This document shows, piece by piece, positions 33,501-42,554 of a stretch of DNA of 54,150 nucleotides. The number at the start of each line of letters is the position of its first letter. Within the stretch, counting starts at the first letter, position 1. The notes below the pieces were generated by a model, which was not told the origin of the DNA, did no database searches, and saw only the letters and a list, made by a program, of their open reading frames with translations. Source of the DNA: an uncultured Bacteriovoracaceae bacterium (lineage in GTDB: Bacteria; Bdellovibrionota; Bacteriovoracia; Bacteriovoracales; Bacteriovoracaceae); the NCBI GenBank assembly GCA_938017795.1, contig CALIJZ010000018.1, positions 1 to 54,150 of the forward strand. Direction: 5' to 3'. The translations under genes and the position numbers were made by a program.

Positions 33501-34854
33501 TAAATTCATTCCAAAATAATTTCGTCTGCTCGTTCTTTACTATAACTTCATAAACATTTTCTTTTTTCGCAATACTCACTTTATGTTCATTAACTATTTC
33601 TCGACTCTCACTCACTCTTTCAAATATTCTCCCACCGCTATTGTTAATGACGTATATATGAAGATTAGTTGGTAGATGAAAATTCAAAACTGCTTCATCA
33701 TAGAAATATGACAAGTCTCCTAATATAATATTAACTGTTTTTTCTTTATAATAAGTTGCTATTCCAGCGGCCGTGGAGATAAGGCCATCTATTCCATTAG
33801 CTCCTCGATTTGCCATAACTTCCATATACTTTGGTCTATAAAATTTCAAATACCTAACAGGCATACTATTACCGATAAAAACTACTGAGTTTTCTTTATC
33901 AATAGATTTGAGTAATGAATAAGTTAAACTTGCTTCACTCTCTGGATACTTAGCAAGAAGTTGTAAATGATCAATTTTCCCAAATCTTATCGGCTTAACC
34001 TTATCAAAGGGAAAGTTTTCTAAAAACCTCGTAGCATCCTCAACGACCTCTCCATTAACACAGGCCTTAAAACCACGACTATCAAGATGATAAATATTAA
34101 GATCTCGAGAGTCCAAGCTTCTCCAAGTCCTAGAGTTTGAAACTTTTCCAATTCTAATAACGGCGTCAAACTCATCAATGACTCGATCTAATTGGGCCTC
34201 ATGAAATATTTCATTTTTAAAAACATTTCTATAAAGTGGTGATTCAACATCTTGGTAAATATTAAGTTCATACTTCTCTAGCAAGTTCATCAGATGCTCT
34301 TTATTTATCTCATCACTCATTTGATTTAAAATAATTAAAACTTTTCTCAGTTTATAAATTTCAATATTTTCTCTTTTCACGATCGTCATTTTTTCATTTT
34401 CAATTTCAATATTTAGATGAATTGGAAATTCCACCTCATGATCATCAAAGTTTAAGCTCTCCATTGGAGATGATTGAAAATTTCTAGCATACATTGGCAT
34501 AAGCTTTTTTTGATTAATACTTTGAGGAGCTCCAGTTAAGTGAAGATACTCTGGTCTATCAGCTGAAATAAGAATTAATTTTATATGAGAAAAATACGCT
34601 TCAATTAAAGCTGGAAGTATTTGAGCAACCGCAGACCCAGAAGTTGTACATACCACACAAGGTTTATTAGATGCTTTAGCATAACCAAGGGCTTGAAAGC
34701 CCAAAGACTGATCTAAAAAACCATGAATAATTTCAAATTGACTAAATGATTCTAACAGTGATGCATTTCTATAACCGCTTGAGAAGTAGACTCTTTCCAC
34801 GCCGAGAAACTTTAAATACTCAGATAAGTTCAATACCAATAATATCCAACACAC
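33484..34854 (-). CDS. menD: SEPHCHC synthase (thiamine-diphosphate enzyme)
   Basis: A 456-residue ThDP-dependent enzyme. The N-terminal NLSEYLKFLGVERVYFSSGYRNASL corresponds to the MenD substrate region. CTTSGSAVAQILPALIEAYFS and ISADRP are characteristic, and the C-terminal VMANRGANGIDGLISTAAG with GDLSYFYDEAVL carries the diphosphate/Mg site. It joins isochorismate and 2-oxoglutarate. The coding frame runs inside the end of menF (35-nt overlap if ATG at 34854). A TTG at 34833 would place the start nearer the usual MenD N terminus. Confidence 0.92.
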   Translation of the reverse strand: MCWILLVLNLSEYLKFLGVERVYFSSGYRNASLLESFSQFEIIHGFLDQSLGFQALGYAKASNKPCVVCTTSGSAVAQILPALIEAYFSHIKLILISADRPEYLHLTGAPQSINQKKLMPMYARNFQSSPMESLNFDDHEVEFPIHLNIEIENEKMTIVKRENIEIYKLRKVLIILNQMSDEINKEHLMNLLEKYELNIYQDVESPLYRNVFKNEIFHEAQLDRVIDEFDAVIRIGKVSNSRTWRSLDSRDLNIYHLDSRGFKACVNGEVVEDATRFLENFPFDKVKPIRFGKIDHLQLLAKYPESEASLTYSLLKSIDKENSVVFIGNSMPVRYLKFYRPKYMEVMANRGANGIDGLISTAAGIATYYKEKTVNIILGDLSYFYDEAVLNFHLPTNLHIYVINNSGGRIFERVSESREIVNEHKVSIAKKENVYEVIVKNEQTKLFWNEFNASFQ

Positions 34855-35794
34855 TTTTTATTTTTAAATGTGATTCTTCAAGTTCTTTTTCATATTCTGA
34901 ACTGGCTACTACACCACAACCAGCATGAATTTCTAGAATATTTTTATCCCAGAAAACGTTTCTAATCATAACGATTGTTTTATCAATTTTATTTGATTTT
35001 ATTTTATAAAGACCTGCATAATATTTACTCTCAGAAACATTCTCAAAATCAAGTTGATTTTTAATTTGTTTAAAAGAGCTTTGTGGATATCCGCTGATAG
35101 CAGGACTAGGATGAATTTCTAAAAACTTCTTTGAATCTAGTAATAGATGATTATCAATTTCGATTTCTGTTAGTTTATGAGAATAGTCATGAAATTGAAT
35201 CTCATCCTTAGAATTAATTTTATAATCAAAACCAAGATTATCTAATGATTCAGTAATTCCTTTCACTACTAATTGATGTTCTGGCCCTATACTCTCTCTT
35301 TTAAATGTAGCAGCTTTATCAGTTCCTGCAATTGCATAAGTATGAGCTAAGTTATCTTGCTGAGTATAAAGAAGTTCTGGACTAATACCTATGAAGCCAG
35401 ATTCATCACTCCAAGCGCCGTAAGCATAATGAGCAGGACAAGTGGAAGCGTTATAAAGTTTGGATAATTCAGGAATAAAGTTTATTTCTATTTTAAAAGA
35501 ATTATAAGCAACACCCTTTTGAATTTTCCCTATTTGAATATTTCTTTGAATACTCTTAAAGTCAGTTTTGAATCTCTCATCATTATTACTGACAAGTTTG
35601 CCATATTGAGTCTCAAAATGATGATTGTTTGCAGACTGCTCTTTATCAATAGTTTTAATATGATAACTGCTTTGTTCTTGTCTCCAGCGGCTTAGGATCG
35701 AAATTTCAGCATCTGATTGATCATTACCAACCTTATCTCCAAGGAAGACCTTTTTATTATCACTAAATAAAAACTTGTCTAAGTTGTGTATCAT
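34820..35794 (-). CDS. menF: Isochorismate synthase
   Basis: A 324-residue chorismate-utilising enzyme with the conserved C-terminal catalytic blocks: AIAGTDKAATFKRE, HPSPAISGYPQ, ESKYYAGL and EIHAGCGVVASSEYEKELEE. It lacks most of the N-terminal domain present in the 430-residue E. coli protein but keeps the catalytic core. It converts chorismate to isochorismate, the entry to menaquinone. AGGAA precedes the ATG. First gene of the menF-D-H-A-C-E operon, divergent from aroF. Confidence 0.88.
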   Translation of the reverse strand: MIHNLDKFLFSDNKKVFLGDKVGNDQSDAEISILSRWRQEQSSYHIKTIDKEQSANNHHFETQYGKLVSNNDERFKTDFKSIQRNIQIGKIQKGVAYNSFKIEINFIPELSKLYNASTCPAHYAYGAWSDESGFIGISPELLYTQQDNLAHTYAIAGTDKAATFKRESIGPEHQLVVKGITESLDNLGFDYKINSKDEIQFHDYSHKLTEIEIDNHLLLDSKKFLEIHPSPAISGYPQSSFKQIKNQLDFENVSESKYYAGLYKIKSNKIDKTIVMIRNVFWDKNILEIHAGCGVVASSEYEKELEESHLKIKSVLDIIGIELI

Positions 35795-35811
35795 AAATCG
35801 TTCCTAAATTA

Positions 35812-35840
35812 TTGAACAATTTGAGTGTAACACATATATA
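35812..35840 (+). promoter_or_regulatory. Predicted promoter of aroF-ubiE
   Basis: TTGAAC (35812-35817), 17-bp spacer and TATATA (35835-35840, continuing AT). The expected start of transcription near 35847 leaves a short leader containing AAAGG at 35854-35858. Confidence 0.45.
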
Positions 35841-35867
35841 ATATAGTAAAAATAAAGGATGATACTT

Positions 35868-36620
35868 TTGGGACATTTCCTAGACAATACTTTCACAATC
35901 ATTTCGGGGCCATGTAGCTTTGAAGGCCAAGATCAAATTCGAGAGCATTTAGACTGTCTAGAAACATCTAAGTATTTAAGGGCCGGTATATTTAAGCTAA
36001 GAACAAATAAAGATAGCTTCCAAGGCCTGCGAGCTAGAGGCATTGAGCAGATGTCTGCTTTAAAAGTTGATCATAATTTCTGTTTAGTCTCTGAAGTAGT
36101 CTCAATGCAATCTTTAGAGGCTCTAAAAGATGTAGTTGATATCATTCAAGTCGGCACTAGAAATATGTATAACTATGAACTTCTTAAAGAGCTCTCAAAA
36201 CAATCAAAGCCGGTGATTTTAAAAAGAGGTTTGAGTGCAACAATTGATGAATGGGTTCAGGCTGCTCAATATATCAACAGTGATGAAAATCAAGTTATCT
36301 TGTGCGAGAGAGGTATAAGAAGCTTTGAAAGTAAATATCGAAACACACTAGATCTCAATGCAGTTTCTTATTTAAAGCAAAAAACAAATTACAAAGTCTT
36401 AGTTGATCCATCTCACGGTACTGGTAACACTTTTATGATTGAAGATTTATCAAAAGCATCAATGGCCATTGGAGCAGATGGAATCTTAGTTGAGGCCCAT
36501 TTTAATCCGGCTCAAGCTTTATCGGATGCTCATCAAGCTCTTACTTTACCTCAACTAAGAGGATTAATTCAAAACCTAAATAGCTTGGCCCCACATTTTA
36601 ATAAAAAGGTGGTATTTTAA
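35868..36620 (+). CDS. aroF: 3-Deoxy-7-phosphoheptulonate (DAHP) synthase, type I-beta
   Basis: A 250-residue KDO8P/DAHP synthase-fold protein without a regulatory ACT or chorismate mutase domain: ISGPCSFEG, AGIFKLRTNKDSFQGLRARG, IQVGTRNMYN, VILKRGLSATIDEW, and VDPSHGTGN. PSHG and the Cys of GPC are metal/active-site elements of the I-beta class. It makes the first shikimate-pathway intermediate and so feeds chorismate to menF across the divergent promoter. The TTG at 35868 has AAAGG nine nt upstream; the ATG at 35859 directly abuts it and is less likely. It overlaps ubiE by one base (TAATG). Confidence 0.85.
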   Translation: MGHFLDNTFTIISGPCSFEGQDQIREHLDCLETSKYLRAGIFKLRTNKDSFQGLRARGIEQMSALKVDHNFCLVSEVVSMQSLEALKDVVDIIQVGTRNMYNYELLKELSKQSKPVILKRGLSATIDEWVQAAQYINSDENQVILCERGIRSFESKYRNTLDLNAVSYLKQKTNYKVLVDPSHGTGNTFMIEDLSKASMAIGADGILVEAHFNPAQALSDAHQALTLPQLRGLIQNLNSLAPHFNKKVVF

Positions 36621-37285
36621 TGCCTTCTCAAATTTATATTAAAGACTTATTCAATTCTATTTCTACTAAATATGATCTTTTAAACAACCTACTTTCCCTT
36701 GGTCTTCATTGGTCTTGGAAGAAGAAATTTGTTCGAATGATCAAGAATGATAATAATAGAAAAGTCCTAGACGCTGCGACGGGTACAGGTGATATAGCAG
36801 CACTTTTACATCACGAAAATATTAACGTCACAGGGATTGATCTCAGTCCTGGGATGATCGAAGTTGCAAATCAAAGGTTTAAAAATATTACTTTTGAAGT
36901 CGCTGATACACTGAATCTAAAGTTTGACGAGAATTTATTTGATGCCAGCTCTATCGCTTTTGGAATAAGAAATACAGAGTCAGTAGAAGAAGCGCTAACT
37001 GAGCTTGCACGTGTTTCTAAGAAATACGTTTACGTCTTAGAGTTTGGTACTCCTCAAAATAAAGTATTCAAGAACGTATACTTCTTTATGATGAAAAAGT
37101 TTATCCCTACTCTTGGTAAAATCTTTGGAATGAAAAGTAGTTATCAATATCTAATTGATTCTTCCATTAAGTTTCCATCTGATAAAAAATTCATAGAACT
37201 AGCTGATTCATTAAAGATTTTTAAGAAAACATCTTATAAAGCTGTATTTGGTGGTATTTGTTATATTTATAAATTAGAGATTTAA
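36620..37285 (+). CDS. ubiE: Demethylmenaquinone methyltransferase (UbiE/MenG)
   Basis: A 221-residue SAM methyltransferase with the UbiE start (FNSISTKYDLLNNLLSLG), motif I VLDAATGTGDIAAL and NTESVEEALTELARV. It performs the last step of menaquinone synthesis. Start and aroF stop share one base, so the two are coupled. It overlaps the convergent HMG-CoA reductase gene by 12 nt. Confidence 0.93.
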   Translation: MPSQIYIKDLFNSISTKYDLLNNLLSLGLHWSWKKKFVRMIKNDNNRKVLDAATGTGDIAALLHHENINVTGIDLSPGMIEVANQRFKNITFEVADTLNLKFDENLFDASSIAFGIRNTESVEEALTELARVSKKYVYVLEFGTPQNKVFKNVYFFMMKKFIPTLGKIFGMKSSYQYLIDSSIKFPSDKKFIELADSLKIFKKTSYKAVFGGICYIYKLEI

Positions 37286-38515
37286 TTGGCTAATAATTGT
37301 TTGCGCATCAGAATTAGTGACTTTTCTATTCTTAGATAAAAACCCCTCTAATTCACACATTAGTTTTTCTTCATTGCTTCTATCTTTCATATCTGCAGCT
37401 TTTACAATATTTTTAAGATGCAGTTTCATATGCCCTCTTACGATCCCATCGCTTACTAGTGCTTTCAGAGCTGCAAAGTTTTGTAATAATCCAGCAGTTG
37501 TAATGACCTTTTTTAGATCACTTTTTGAGTTAATTCCCATAAGATTTAAGCAAAACTTTACATCGGGATGAATTTTCGTTGCTCCTCCAATAATCCCTAA
37601 CTGAAGCGGAATCTCCATCTCTCCATAAAGCACTGAATCTCGATATTCCCAATTACTCAAAGGACTATACTGCGACCCTCTTGCTGCCCAGGAATGAAGA
37701 TTAGCATTAATCGCCCTCCAATCATTTCCACTTGCCATGACTATCGGATCTATCGCATTTAAAATTCCTTTGTTGTGAGTACTAGCTCTCATAGGATCTT
37801 GATGGGCAAACTTGGAAGCTAGCTCAATTGCTCTTCCAAGCTCTTGGTCTATTTCAAGTTCACAACAAACTTTAATATTTGGCTTAATTAAAGAATTAGA
37901 AACAATATTCATTAAAGGTTTTGGAAAATTCTCAACCTGAGTTAAATACCTTGAAGTAGATTCGCAAAACTGAGTAACAAGGTTAGCTCCCATTGAATCA
38001 CCTGAATTTATTTCTAAATAATATATACTAAAATCTTGAGTACACTTTTTTGTGATATTTATAATTGGATTTTCTCTTTTGAAGTAAGATGGATAGGTTT
38101 GCATTAACATCTTCTTCAATTGATCTTTGTGGTCTAATAAGCACAATTCGTTTAACAGAGAGCTTTGATAGCTAATTTGGCCTTTAATATAGTCATTACC
38201 TTGAGATGAATAGATCCTTCCATTATCTCTAAAGGTCTTAACTGTGGCATTTAAAGCAGCAATAATAGATGTTTCCTCAACAGCTAAAGTAAAATTAAAG
38301 CTTTGATCATCAATCGTGATATCTGGGACTATTCCGACCGGCATTCTAAAGTAAGTCAGAAAATTTTCAATTAATGTATCTCCAATACCATCATTTAAAG
38401 CGCTCTCAGGCATAATTAGTTGTTTTGTATGATCTTTGTTTAGGTATTGTTTTACCCTTGCCCTTCTAGAAAGAGGAGAAAGGAGATATAATTTTGATAA
38501 TAAATCGTTCATCAT
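37274..38515 (-). CDS. Hydroxymethylglutaryl-CoA reductase, class II
   Basis: A 413-residue bacterial HMG-CoA reductase. Conserved catalytic positions are visible: Glu in AVEETSI, GDSMGANLV, Lys in THNKGI, Asp in GNDWRA and a C-terminal HMKLHLK His. The class is shared by anabolic (mevalonate-producing) and degradative enzymes. Next to a polyprenyl synthase and men genes, mevalonate synthesis for isoprenoids is the natural role. The start at 38515 is chosen because TTGTCA-17-TACAAT ends 10 nt upstream and a longer frame (to 38572) would overlap the divergent gene. Confidence 0.9.
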   Translation of the reverse strand: MMNDLLSKLYLLSPLSRRARVKQYLNKDHTKQLIMPESALNDGIGDTLIENFLTYFRMPVGIVPDITIDDQSFNFTLAVEETSIIAALNATVKTFRDNGRIYSSQGNDYIKGQISYQSSLLNELCLLDHKDQLKKMLMQTYPSYFKRENPIINITKKCTQDFSIYYLEINSGDSMGANLVTQFCESTSRYLTQVENFPKPLMNIVSNSLIKPNIKVCCELEIDQELGRAIELASKFAHQDPMRASTHNKGILNAIDPIVMASGNDWRAINANLHSWAARGSQYSPLSNWEYRDSVLYGEMEIPLQLGIIGGATKIHPDVKFCLNLMGINSKSDLKKVITTAGLLQNFAALKALVSDGIVRGHMKLHLKNIVKAADMKDRSNEEKLMCELEGFLSKNRKVTNSDAQTIISQLNL

Positions 38516-38525
38516 TCTATGAACA

Positions 38526-38554
38526 ATTGTAAACCATATTAGGAATGGTGACAA
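38526..38554 (-). promoter_or_regulatory. Predicted HMG-CoA reductase promoter, near-leaderless
   Basis: On the minus strand TTGTCA (38554-38549), 17-bp spacer and TACAAT (38531-38526). The -10 ends 10 nt before the ATG at 38515, so the leader would be only about 4 nt. The -35 lies 2 nt from the divergent polyprenyl synthase start. Confidence 0.5.
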
Positions 38555-38555
38555 C

Positions 38556-39443
38556 GTGGGTAACTTAAACATTGATTTGAACTTGGAAAACTTCTTTCAT
38601 AAAAGCAATGAAGGTATTGCTTTATTAAAAGATGACTCCTCATTTATTTTTCTAAATAAAGGTAAGCAAATTCGGGCCAATATTATTTTTAGTATCGCTA
38701 ATATTTTAGAGCTAAAACAAGAAAGTGCTTACACTTTAGCTCGAGTTATAGAAATGGTTCACAACGCCACACTTAGTCATGATGATATTATCGATCAAGC
38801 TATTTTAAGAAGAGGTGAAACCTCACTAGCTGCCACATATGGAAATTCAAAAACAGTTCTCTTGGGTGATTATATGCTCTCTAAAGCTTTAGTTGAGCTA
38901 GCTGAAGTTGATAATATAATGGTCATAAGCGATCTTGCTATGTGTTTAAAACAACTTGTTGATGGTGAATGGATTCAACTTGAAACTACTAACCCATTTA
39001 GCTTGAGCATTGAGAGATATATAAGACTAGCTGAATTAAAAACAGGCTCCTTATTTAGCTGGGCCTTTAGTTCTCCAGCAGTTGTGGCGAACTTAGATTC
39101 TCAATCCGTTGAGGAATTAAAAACTATTGGAAACCTAATAGGTATTATCTTTCAAATCCAAGATGATTTAATTGATTTCAAAGATGAGTCCGGAAAAGAA
39201 AAACGTATTGATGTAAAAAATAATAATCCTAATATTGTTTTAAGCTGCATGGGATTAAAGAACTCTCATAAACATAAGTTTGTAGAAGAGTTACTTGATC
39301 AATCTCTTAAGGAAAGTAAAGAAATTCTAAATGAAAAAGAGATAGAGCTTGAAAAAAGTATTCATAACTTTTGTACTAGAAATGAAAAGTATAAGAGCTT
39401 TTTCAAACTTGTTTTACAAAAAATCTCAACAAGAACTTACTAA
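38556..39443 (+). CDS. Polyprenyl diphosphate synthase
   Basis: A 295-residue trans-prenyl synthase with FARM DDIID (in HDDIIDQAILRRGE), the lower arm LAELKTGSLF and SARM DDLID (in QIQDDLIDF). The residue five before the first Asp is Ala, as in long-chain enzymes, fitting a menaquinone side-chain synthase; this chain-length reading is inference. Start is GTG with AGGA 11 nt upstream. It is divergent from HMG-CoA reductase and convergent with a regulator gene (4-nt overlap). Confidence 0.9.
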   Translation: MGNLNIDLNLENFFHKSNEGIALLKDDSSFIFLNKGKQIRANIIFSIANILELKQESAYTLARVIEMVHNATLSHDDIIDQAILRRGETSLAATYGNSKTVLLGDYMLSKALVELAEVDNIMVISDLAMCLKQLVDGEWIQLETTNPFSLSIERYIRLAELKTGSLFSWAFSSPAVVANLDSQSVEELKTIGNLIGIIFQIQDDLIDFKDESGKEKRIDVKNNNPNIVLSCMGLKNSHKHKFVEELLDQSLKESKEILNEKEIELEKSIHNFCTRNEKYKSFFKLVLQKISTRTY

Positions 39444-39970
39444 TCTTTAAAAATCTTCCATCTAGACCAAGAAGTTTGCTGAAATTTCAAAAAATTATTT
39501 ATTGTTACCTGTGATAACCGTACCAGTTTTTTCAGTTTGGCTAATCTCGCTTTCTTTATAATTTTAAGATCCAGATCTCCCAAGTCTTTTTCGAGTGTAT
39601 TTAAGCTCTCCAGAACTGAATCTAAGATATTCATTTCTCTATTTTTGATTACTAAAAAGATTGCTTCTAAAATATTGGAATTAGCTTTAAAAAGATCAAC
39701 TCCATGCTTGCCTGAACCAACCCTTTCAATAACATTAAATTCTAATAATTCATTAATTAATTGAGAGGCCAATGCCTTTGAGATATTAAAAATTTCTTTA
39801 ATCTCTTTAGTGGAAAATTCTTGATCTGTGATATAAAGAATAAACCAGATTTGACCCTGAAGATTCTTAAATCCCCAATAATTAATAAACTGCCCTATAG
39901 ACTCAGAAAGTCTTAAGACAAGCTTATTACTTAATATATCATTTTTATTTTTCAAATTTAATAATACCAA
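39440..39970 (-). CDS. GbsR/MarR-like winged-helix transcriptional regulator
   Basis: A 176-residue protein. An N-terminal helix (LSESIGQFINYWGF) and a winged helix (IWFILYITDQEFSTKEIKEI, then FNISKALASQLINELLEFNVIERVG) match the GbsR family. A C-terminal coiled, Lys-rich dimerisation region follows. The start is uncertain: a TTG at 39970 within the menB end (13-nt overlap) or a TTG at 39955, neither with a clear ribosome binding site. It is translationally linked to menB, so it may regulate menaquinone or isoprenoid genes. Confidence 0.7.
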   Translation of the reverse strand: MVLLNLKNKNDILSNKLVLRLSESIGQFINYWGFKNLQGQIWFILYITDQEFSTKEIKEIFNISKALASQLINELLEFNVIERVGSGKHGVDLFKANSNILEAIFLVIKNREMNILDSVLESLNTLEKDLGDLDLKIIKKARLAKLKKLVRLSQVTINNFLKFQQTSWSRWKIFKD

Positions 39971-40827
39971 GGGAATTTACTGAAATCTTTTTCTCTTTTT
40001 TCTAAGAAAGCATCTCTTCCCTCAGTTGCTTCTTTAGTTGAGTAAGCTAAACGAGTCGCTTCTCCAGCAAAGAGTTGCTGACCAATCATTCCATCGTCAG
40101 TCATATTGAAAGCATATTTTAACATCTTAATTGCTGTTGGAGATTTAGAATTAATTTCATCACTTATTTCTAAAGAGTATTGTTCTAAATTTTCATGATC
40201 CACAACAAAATTAACCATACCCATATCAAATGCTTCTTGAGCACTATAAGTTTTCCCACAAAAGAAAATCTCTCTTGCTCTTTTTTGACCTATTTGTTTT
40301 GCTAAATACGCGGAACCAAACCCTCCATCAAAACTAGCAACATCGGGATCTGTTTGCTTAAACTTTGCATGTTCTTTTGAAGCAATTGTAAGATCACATA
40401 CAACATGAAGAGAATGCCCTCCTCCAACGGCCCAACCAGGAACCACTGCAATGACAACCTTGGGAATAAAACGAATAAGTCTTTGAACTTCTAAAATATG
40501 AAGTCGACCTAAACTCTCGCTATCATCATATTGGTAGCCATCCTTACCTCTTACAGACTGATCACCTCCAGAGCAAAATGCCCAACCGCCATCTTTAGTA
40601 CTTGGCCCATTGCCAGTTAATAAAATAGTCCCAACGTCACTAAAACTTCTTGTAAAATTAAGGGCCCTTAAAAGCTCATCAACTGTTTGAGGTCTAAAAG
40701 CATTTCTTAAATTAGGTCGATTTATCGCAATTCTTATCGTTTTAGATTCTTTTGCCTTATGGATCGTTATATCTTCAAAGTTAAATTTATCAATATTATC
40801 CCATAAAGCTTCATTAAATATTTTCAT
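39958..40827 (-). CDS. menB: 1,4-Dihydroxy-2-naphthoyl-CoA synthase
   Basis: A 289-residue crotonase-family enzyme. NRPNLRNAFRP, FCSGGDQSVRG, VPGWAVGGGHSLHVVCDLTIA and DPDVASFDGGFGSAYLA are diagnostic of MenB. It cyclises o-succinylbenzoyl-CoA to DHNA-CoA. The ATG at 40827 fits family N termini; the in-frame ATG at 40869 is longer. There is no ribosome binding site, and TATAGT lies 6 nt upstream, hinting at a leaderless start. It is separated from the main men operon by about 4 kb. Confidence 0.93.
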   Translation of the reverse strand: MKIFNEALWDNIDKFNFEDITIHKAKESKTIRIAINRPNLRNAFRPQTVDELLRALNFTRSFSDVGTILLTGNGPSTKDGGWAFCSGGDQSVRGKDGYQYDDSESLGRLHILEVQRLIRFIPKVVIAVVPGWAVGGGHSLHVVCDLTIASKEHAKFKQTDPDVASFDGGFGSAYLAKQIGQKRAREIFFCGKTYSAQEAFDMGMVNFVVDHENLEQYSLEISDEINSKSPTAIKMLKYAFNMTDDGMIGQQLFAGEATRLAYSTKEATEGRDAFLEKREKDFSKFPWYY

Positions 40828-41021
40828 GTCGTAACTATAAAGGATTTTGCTAAGAGAGAACATAAACATTTATAATACAATCATTTTTTTTTATGCACTC
40901 TTAAAACCTTAAAATAAGCAATGAATTGAGTAGATTTATCAATATTCACTCGTATTCTCGTAGGAGCTCTGCTAACCTCAGAAGTTCACACCCATATTTG
41001 AAAATCACCAGGAGAATTCAA

Positions 41022-42554
41022 TTGAGCATATTGCAACTAAATAGATTAAAAATGAATAAGTCAGAGTTTAAGCTTGAAATTTTATCAGGCCTAACTGTGG
41101 CCCTAGCTCTGGTTCCCGAGGCAGTTGCTTTTGCTTTTGTAGCAGGTGTTGAGCCTCTTGTTGGTTTGTATGCTGCATTTTTAGTTTGTTTAATTACTTC
41201 AGTTTTTGGAGGGAGACCAGGGATGATATCCGGTGCTACTGGAGCTTTAGCTGTTGTGATGGTATCACTTGTAGCAAGCCATGGAGTTCAATACCTCTTT
41301 AGTGCTGTTATCTTAATGGGAATTATTCAAGTTCTTATGGGAGTTTTGAGATTAGGAAAATTTATTAGGATTGTTCCCGAACCTGTTATTTTAGGCTTTG
41401 TAAATGGTCTAGCAATTGTTATTTTTCTTGCTCAATTATCTCAGTTCAAATTCAAAAACTCAGTTGGTGAGCTAGAATGGCTACCTACTAATGCCTTACT
41501 TATAATGTTTGGATTAATTGCTCTAACCATGATTATCATTTATGGGTTACCCAAACTCACTAAAACATTTCCTTCTTCGCTTGCAGCTATCTTAGCTGTT
41601 TCGGCACTGGCCATAGGTCTTGGTATTGATACTAAATCAGTTGGGGATCTTGCATCAATCAAAGGTGGACTTCCGGTATTTAGTATTCCAAGTGTTCCTT
41701 TTAATTTAGAAACATTAAAAATTATTTTTCCTTATTCTTTAATCCTGGCCGGGATAGGCCTAATAGAATCTTTACTAACATTAACTCTGATTGATGAGCT
41801 TACCGATACCAAAGGTCAAGGAAATAAGGAATGTGTTGCTCAAGGTGCGGCTAATATTGTAACTGGATTTTTTGGTGGAATGGGTGGTTGTGCCATGATT
41901 GGTCAAAGTATTATTAATGTTTCAAGTGGAGCAAGAAGAAGACTATCTGGAATTAGTGCTGCAGCATTTTTATTAATTTTTATTCTCTTTGCTTCTAGCT
42001 TAATTGAAATGGTTCCCGTAGCGGCCCTAGTTGGAGTAATGTTCATGGTTTGTATTGGAACGTTTGAATGGACCAGTATTAAATTCATAAGAAATATTCC
42101 ATTTTCGGATGCATTCGTCATTGTTCTTGTTACTGGAATGACTGTCGCTTTTGATTTGGCCATTGCAGTTGTGGCAGGTGTTTTAGCTTCTTCATTAGTA
42201 TTTTCATGGAATAGTGCTAAAAGAATTAGAGCTAGAAAAAGTATTATGGATGATGGAGTTAAACTCTATGAGCTATGGGGTCCATTATTTTTTGCTTCGA
42301 CAGAAGTATTTTTAGAAAAATTTGATCCCAAAAATGATCCTGATAAAATCGTCATTGATTTTCAAGAATGTAGAGTTGTGGATCAAAGTGGTATCGAAGC
42401 ATTAAAAAAATTATCTCACAAATATGAGAAGCAAGGAAAGAGCCTAAGCTTAAGAAATCTTAGTTCAAATTGTAGGCGATTATTAAGAAATGCTTCAAAA
42501 ATGGTTGAGTTTGATATAATTGAAAACACAAATGAGTTAGATCACCAGAGCTAA
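41022..42554 (+). CDS. SulP-family anion transporter with STAS domain (paralogue 1)
   Basis: About 510 residues. The membrane domain (roughly 10-14 helices) opens with LTVALALVPEAVAFAFVAGVEPLVGLYAAF and GRPGMISGATGALAVV, typical SulP motifs. A cytoplasmic STAS domain follows (VIDFQECRVVDQSGIEALK, with the conserved DxSG Ser). It probably moves sulfate, bicarbonate or other anions across the inner membrane. The start TTG at 41022 has AGGAGA six nt upstream; the longer frame to 40926 has no support. It converges on the sterol-desaturase-type gene with a 4-nt overlap. Confidence 0.85.
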   Translation: MSILQLNRLKMNKSEFKLEILSGLTVALALVPEAVAFAFVAGVEPLVGLYAAFLVCLITSVFGGRPGMISGATGALAVVMVSLVASHGVQYLFSAVILMGIIQVLMGVLRLGKFIRIVPEPVILGFVNGLAIVIFLAQLSQFKFKNSVGELEWLPTNALLIMFGLIALTMIIIYGLPKLTKTFPSSLAAILAVSALAIGLGIDTKSVGDLASIKGGLPVFSIPSVPFNLETLKIIFPYSLILAGIGLIESLLTLTLIDELTDTKGQGNKECVAQGAANIVTGFFGGMGGCAMIGQSIINVSSGARRRLSGISAAAFLLIFILFASSLIEMVPVAALVGVMFMVCIGTFEWTSIKFIRNIPFSDAFVIVLVTGMTVAFDLAIAVVAGVLASSLVFSWNSAKRIRARKSIMDDGVKLYELWGPLFFASTEVFLEKFDPKNDPDKIVIDFQECRVVDQSGIEALKKLSHKYEKQGKSLSLRNLSSNCRRLLRNASKMVEFDIIENTNELDHQS

